From the NCBI GenBank assembly GCA_018902385.1, contig JABSSW010000119.1, positions 1 through 22,404 on the forward strand: DNA of 22,404 nt. The letters run 5' to 3'. The notes below the pieces were generated by a model. It worked only from the letters and a program-made list of their open reading frames with translations. It was not told the origin of the DNA and did not search any database. Shown one piece after another: positions 18,022 through 22,404 of the stretch (position 1 is its first letter; each line of letters starts with the position of its first letter). Origin of the DNA: Physcia stellaris (taxonomy: Eukaryota; Ascomycota; Lecanoromycetes; Caliciales; Physciaceae). A program made the position numbers and the translations under genes.

Positions 18022-18735
18022 TCACCCATGGCCAGCTCTCGGCGTCACGGCAGGCTTCGAGTTGAAGTCAATCAGTGTCCTCTCATCGGTATAGACTGAT
18101 GCTGAAATATATGGACACGTAGATATAGAGGGGGTCCCTTCAAAGTCGAAATTGGGTAGTTGGACACTAATGGCTTTGACTGGTTGAGACATCTTACTGT
18201 GGCCGCCTAACCGGTCGACCAAAGCTTGAGTATTGGAAACCGGGCACGTTCCAGAATATATATATCTTTGCGTTAACAAGCCCATGGGCCCAACGCCCTC
18301 CGGTTTCTGCATGGGGGAACATAATCTCCTGCACTTAAAGCTATTTCGCATCTAATAGCTCCTAGAGGGACGTGCCATTGCAAGATGGTCATTGCTTTAT
18401 GCAGTGAAAGGTACGTACTGGACGTGTACTGGTTAGCCTGCTCGACATAGGCGGCGTTGCTGACTCCGCCATACTTAGGCCCCTTCACAGAGCGTAGATT
18501 GAACTTTGCATACCTCTACTGCGTTGTAAGAGCCGCACCGATCGAGGATGCAGTCAATGCCTCTTAGCACGCTATGACATTTAATATGAACCTCCTCAAC
18601 GGTCATCTCGATAGCGCATGCTTGTCTGGTTTTGACATGGCGCCTACTAGGATATTTATGATACGTTTGCTGCCCACGACCCCTTGACATCTGATCGTAT
18701 CGGCTCAAGCTTATTTTGCCTTCTGAAACAGACAA
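18022..18735 (-). pseudogene. Unidentified broken gene upstream of the MFS pseudogene
   Basis: Three overlapping minus-strand frames read as one protein if joined by small frame changes. The first (18735-18475) ends with the Cys-rich CHSVLRGIDCILDRCGSYN and VCKVQSTLCEG. The second (18488-18352) has KGPKYGGVSNAAYVEQANQYTSS and ILQWHVPLGA. The third (18351-18022) has KPEGVGPMGLLTQRYIYSGTCPVSNTQALVDRLGG, LPNFDFEGTPSISTCPY and YTDERTLIDFNSKPAVTPRAGHG. The amino-acid composition is that of a real soluble, possibly secreted, Cys-containing protein. I do not recognise the family. It points the same way as the MFS pseudogene, about 30 bp upstream of its start, and shows the same indel-type decay. Confidence 0.45.
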
Positions 18736-18739
18736 GCAG

Positions 18740-20760
18740 GGTTCAATAAATTAAAACGCAGACGTGAACATGTGACCGAGGAACGTGAGCCATAACGGCC
18801 TTGCAGAAGCCCACAGCTGCCGCCAGCCGCTCCTTTGGCAGCACCCAATCGATAACCGACATGGCTCGTCATCAAAACTTCAGGTCACCATAATGCTTAG
18901 AAATGTCGCCACCTACAGGAATGGGAGTATAGGAATCCATCAGCTCTACACCACAATCTTCGGTAAGCCTGTAGACACACGCGAGCAATGAGCCAGGGTG
19001 AATGAGGAGACACTGAAGGCATAGGAGGAAAGTAGTTCTATGAACAGGTGTCACTCAAGGGTGCAGGGATCGGCTATTGCAACGACGCTTGGGATCCTGC
19101 AGATCGGTGCGACCGACATAATGCATATGTATATCATTCACAAGCACACGGACGGAGAAAAGGGAACAGTAGTAACGGGCACGGCCGTTCATTGTTCTCC
19201 AACGTCATTCGTTCCTGATCTACCGTTCCTTGCATGTGCTGCGCCAGCGGAACGGGCCGCTAAAATGGTAACATTGTCTCACTTCAGAAGTTCAGACTCC
19301 CTGGACCTGACTCCCTACCTTAATGGGCGACAAGCCTGAAGCTCCCAAGGCCATGGCGGAGTAGTGGCTCCACCCCGCCACCCTATCACTACCAAGTCGA
19401 ACCCAGAACATGGCAAGTCCCGCCGGACTGAATTCAAGCAAAGGTTTCTTCTGGAGCTGATGACCAACAAACCTCTTTGAGTCTTTCCCCGAAGCTGAGC
19501 TTACGCTCTGGCGAGCTTTGCTCGGTGACTGCTCGCGAACCTTCCCGAAAAGACGGTCTCCACGGCTGCCCAAAAATCGATTTTCTACTCTGTCTTCCTT
19601 AACACATAGCGTTTCGCCGCTTGGGAGGGCGAAAGGGTGACGCTGCATCGCATGACTTTGCCCTTAGCCGCTTTTGCAATCTGTGCAAGAAGCGATAGCA
19701 GCTCGCTTCCCGATTGAGCAAAATCTCATGAATGGACCGGGCCATTCCCAGCTTCAAGCCTCCATGGGCCGGTATTACGGTAAACAGCCGCCGCAGCATA
19801 GAAAAACACAGCTCTGGCCGTTTATGTCATCTTGAACGGATCGATTTCGGTAAGGATAAGTTCATAAGACTGTAAAATGCTATTGGTAGTATTCTGTTTC
19901 CTACTTTACTTCCATCATTATCCAGAATTTACGTCTGTTGTTCCAGGCCTCGAAATTGGTACTACCTGAAGGAAAGTGTACTGGATAGTCGACATGAAGT
20001 TTTCTGAGAAAGCTGTTTCATCATTCTGGGATTCGATAAATCTTGTTCACTGTATGACTGGAAGTTACGTGCCCATCTGATACCAGACCAATCAGACAAA
20101 ACTTTCACACAACCCGACAATTCGAGGTGCTCCATACAGCAAGTCAAGCCTGATGTAAGCTTCCTCAAACGATGGGGGATGACCATGGGTGAACAATGAA
20201 GAGCAGTCTCTCTCATAATTCTTGAAAACCTTGAGTACGTACAGCTTTTCTAGCAGCTACAAGATCTAGCACGAATGACTTTCCCCACCTAGGTACGTAT
20301 TACCGAAACCTATAGAGCTAGGTATCTCATTGGCTGATAGTCGGTAACGAAAACATGTATACGGCGGCAATACTCATACCAAAAAGCAGGCCACTGCGTT
20401 TGGACCGCATAGGCAAGCGGCTCGAGCGACCATGTAGACATGGGATCAGCCTTTTGGGTTGAGTGTCTGTTTCGGGTCTGAAGGTCTACTGAAGAGCTTT
20501 TTTATTGAACGTGTAAGCCTGAGATCAGGGTCGTAGATTCCTGCCACTCAACCTAAACGTGAGTGGGCCTAAGAAACCTCTAATGGCCTTTGAAATATTG
20601 CTTTGTCAATGGGCTTTGCTTGCCCAGCGCAAGCCACGACTGGCGAGTCGAGAAGTGTCAGGCGTTGAGAATAAGGATCGAACATGCTTTGCGTTGATAG
20701 AAAAGTTGAAGGAATGGAAGCTTATTGGAGAGGAGAAAAGCATGACTTGGTAAGGTGGTT
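18740..20760. other. No convincing gene
   Basis: Balanced composition with several short open frames on both strands and no recognisable protein motif, tRNA or rRNA segment. The only candidates are the low-confidence overlapping frames at 19292-19799. Confidence 0.4.
19292..19799 (-). CDS. Two overlapping frames, uncharacterised
   Basis: Minus-strand frames 19799-19599 (MLRRLFTVIPAHGGLKLGMARSIHEILLNRE...) and 19648-19292 overlap by about 50 bases and could be one gene with a frame change. They are rich in Arg, Ser and Gly. No domain, signal peptide or membrane segment is evident and no family was recognised. They may well be chance open frames in GC-richer DNA. Confidence 0.18.
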
Positions 20761-20840
20761 AGTTCATAAGTCCTCCCTCCAACGGCACCTTCCTACTATC
20801 ATCCTCTTCGTTCACCATAGTAAGACCTTAAACTCTCACC

Positions 20841-21011
20841 ATGAAGCCTCTATGGTTACCTTTCACAAATCATCCTTCATACACACCATTACTCACGAAC
20901 AACATCAATACTGATTTACATTGCAAGAACATCATTCCCACTAATTCACACGCATCCATCACTTCAACCGTCCACGCCACCGTTCACTCCCCACCCGCAT
21001 ACGCAACATGA
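20841..21011 (+). CDS. Possible 56-residue small protein
   Basis: An ATG in a good fungal context (TCTCACCATGAAG) follows a pyrimidine-rich stretch (20770-20815) like those upstream of fungal transcription starts. The short frame is Thr-, His-, Asn- and Pro-rich (MKPLWLPFTNHPSYTP...) and ends at TGA 21009-21011. No family is known, and there is no signal peptide. It may be the 5' end of a decayed gene. Confidence 0.15.
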   Translation: MKPLWLPFTNHPSYTPLLTNNINTDLHCKNIIPTNSHASITSTVHATVHSPPAYAT

Positions 21012-22404
21012 TTGAAAAGTTTGACAACAATTCACTCAATTCGTTCACACTATTCCTTGCACGACTTGCACGAAGACAACACGCACTTAGAGAATGTCGT
21101 GTGATGGTCGTTCCAATGCGAGTGGCGCCTAACAGATTGCAATCTTAGCCGACACAACTATTATGTTTCTGTTGCTCACGCGAAGTCCTGCTATCGGTTA
21201 GCTCGACGAGAGAATGGTGACCGCACTATTTGTTACTTTGCCACTATTTGTCCCTTGGTCATAGCCTCGTTACGCCACAATTACAAGCCATGGGGCCTCT
21301 TCAATTGAAACGCAAAGATCTACACTGTGGGCTTTGCTCTAATTAATGTGCATCACAGACGCCTCTTCGCTGTACTATGCCCCGTGGAAACGCGCATATA
21401 GCGGTAAGTTTTTGTATCCTTACTGTGAGATAAACTCTAACAAACAAAGAACAAGTTAAGGAAAGCCCCAGCATCGCCAAAGTCATCTTTTGCAGGGCTC
21501 CCTCCGCTCGCTTGATTGCCTACGCATTCGAGCAACTCCGGGCCCCGACCCGAGGAAAGCAGCGGGGTGTGTCTATCCTCTATTGATTTTACTACACCAC
21601 TTCTGCCGTGTAACGCTATGCTGTAGGTTCGACTACCTGACCATGTTATCTTGGCTCAGGGCTCTACATCAATCCTGGAGGATCGGTATCTGGGGGAAGC
21701 CGGAACCAGTGCGAACGCATCGCGAGAAGGGACATTGTTGATAGTATGTGCTAACCATTATATGGCTTTGTTGGTGCTTTGGTAATTGGCACGTAGAGTG
21801 GTCATGCCGACAGGTTCTGATCTCGGAACGGAAGGACCACTCCGGTTGGAAGTCTTAGTAACACAAGTCTAATAGATATACACGTTAAGGTAATTAATAT
21901 ACGAAGCTCTCGTACTATCCATCTTAGGCCGCCACGCTGAAGTTGGTGTTTGTGCCATTTGGACGCCAAAAGGGAGACCTCCACTCTTCGCGAGCAGATG
22001 ATACGGGATTTTGGATTGCCTCGTGCAAAACTGGAGCTAACGCTGCAATTAGATCGACATCTTGCAACCGCGTACAAAAATTTGACGTAAGTTTCCCACT
22101 TCGCCGACCTCAGCCGTGCATTCATCCTGCATGGCCATACTTCCCATAGTCAATTGCCAAGTGGCTACTGGAGTTACATAGATTATCAATGCACGAAGTC
22201 TATGGGCGACCTAGATTAGTCCCTATCAGAGAGTGACGCTACATGCAGGACATCAAAGTTGAAGGTTCACACCCTTGCTTTGTCTTAGACAATTACGAGG
22301 TCGTGCGTCAGTACCTTACTGTACCTATAGGGTGATGGGTTCCTCCCAATTGAACCGACCACAGTCACAGCTACAACTCAGACATTAAACCTCACAGTAT
22401 ATTC
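21012..22404. other. No convincing gene
   Basis: Balanced composition. Frames of 68 to 107 codons exist (for example 21802-22125 minus, 21490-21741 plus) but none shows a domain, and they overlap each other. This is probably intergenic or long-decayed sequence. Confidence 0.4.

Noticed and set aside
21620-21650. tRNA T-arm-like sequence (GTAGGTTCGACTACC)
   Set aside because: The five-base stem does not pair when the loop is placed correctly, and no acceptor, D or anticodon arms are present nearby.

Overview
The window looks like filamentous ascomycete (Pezizomycotina-type) nuclear DNA. The evidence is a degraded multi-exon MFS transporter with short fungal-type introns, Ty3/gypsy- and copia-like LTR elements, and a bipartite landscape of very AT-rich, repeat-filled DNA abutting DNA of ordinary composition. 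No intact conserved protein-coding gene was found.

Layout. Positions 1-12132 are an AT-rich block of mutated retrotransposons. Its core (about 2500-8105, minus strand) is a Ty3/gypsy element still readable in the order Gag, protease, RT/RNase H, integrase. It has been rewritten by C-to-T change wherever C precedes a pyrimidine: CC, CT, GG and AG are almost absent, while CG, CA and TG are abundant. Two islands are less affected. One (552-2496) is a compact non-autonomous LTR element with 5-bp target duplications. The other (about 8340-9949) carries a related 18-base LTR-like terminus in inverted orientation. Positions 9950-12132 are again saturated AT-rich DNA with copies of a dispersed repeat.

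Positions 12138-15015 hold a second, much younger LTR element of 2.9 kb. It has 198/202-bp LTRs, an ATTTT target duplication, a primer site matching a methionine tRNA anticodon arm, a frameshifted Gag-like reading frame with one C2H2 zinc finger, an array of three hairpins with covarying stems, and GGGGAG repeats up to the polypurine tract. It has no recognisable pol domains, so it would need an autonomous partner. Positions 15021-15650 resume the AT-rich block.

From about 15650 to the end the DNA has ordinary composition. It contains a minus-strand MFS transporter pseudogene (16268-17990), an unidentified broken reading frame upstream of it (18022-18735), and about 3.6 kb with nothing convincingly recognisable.

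The main point is the mutation signature. It resembles repeat-induced point mutation, but its context is CpC/CpT, not the classical CpA. The two LTR pairs record it at intermediate and early stages, and the gypsy element shows it near saturation.
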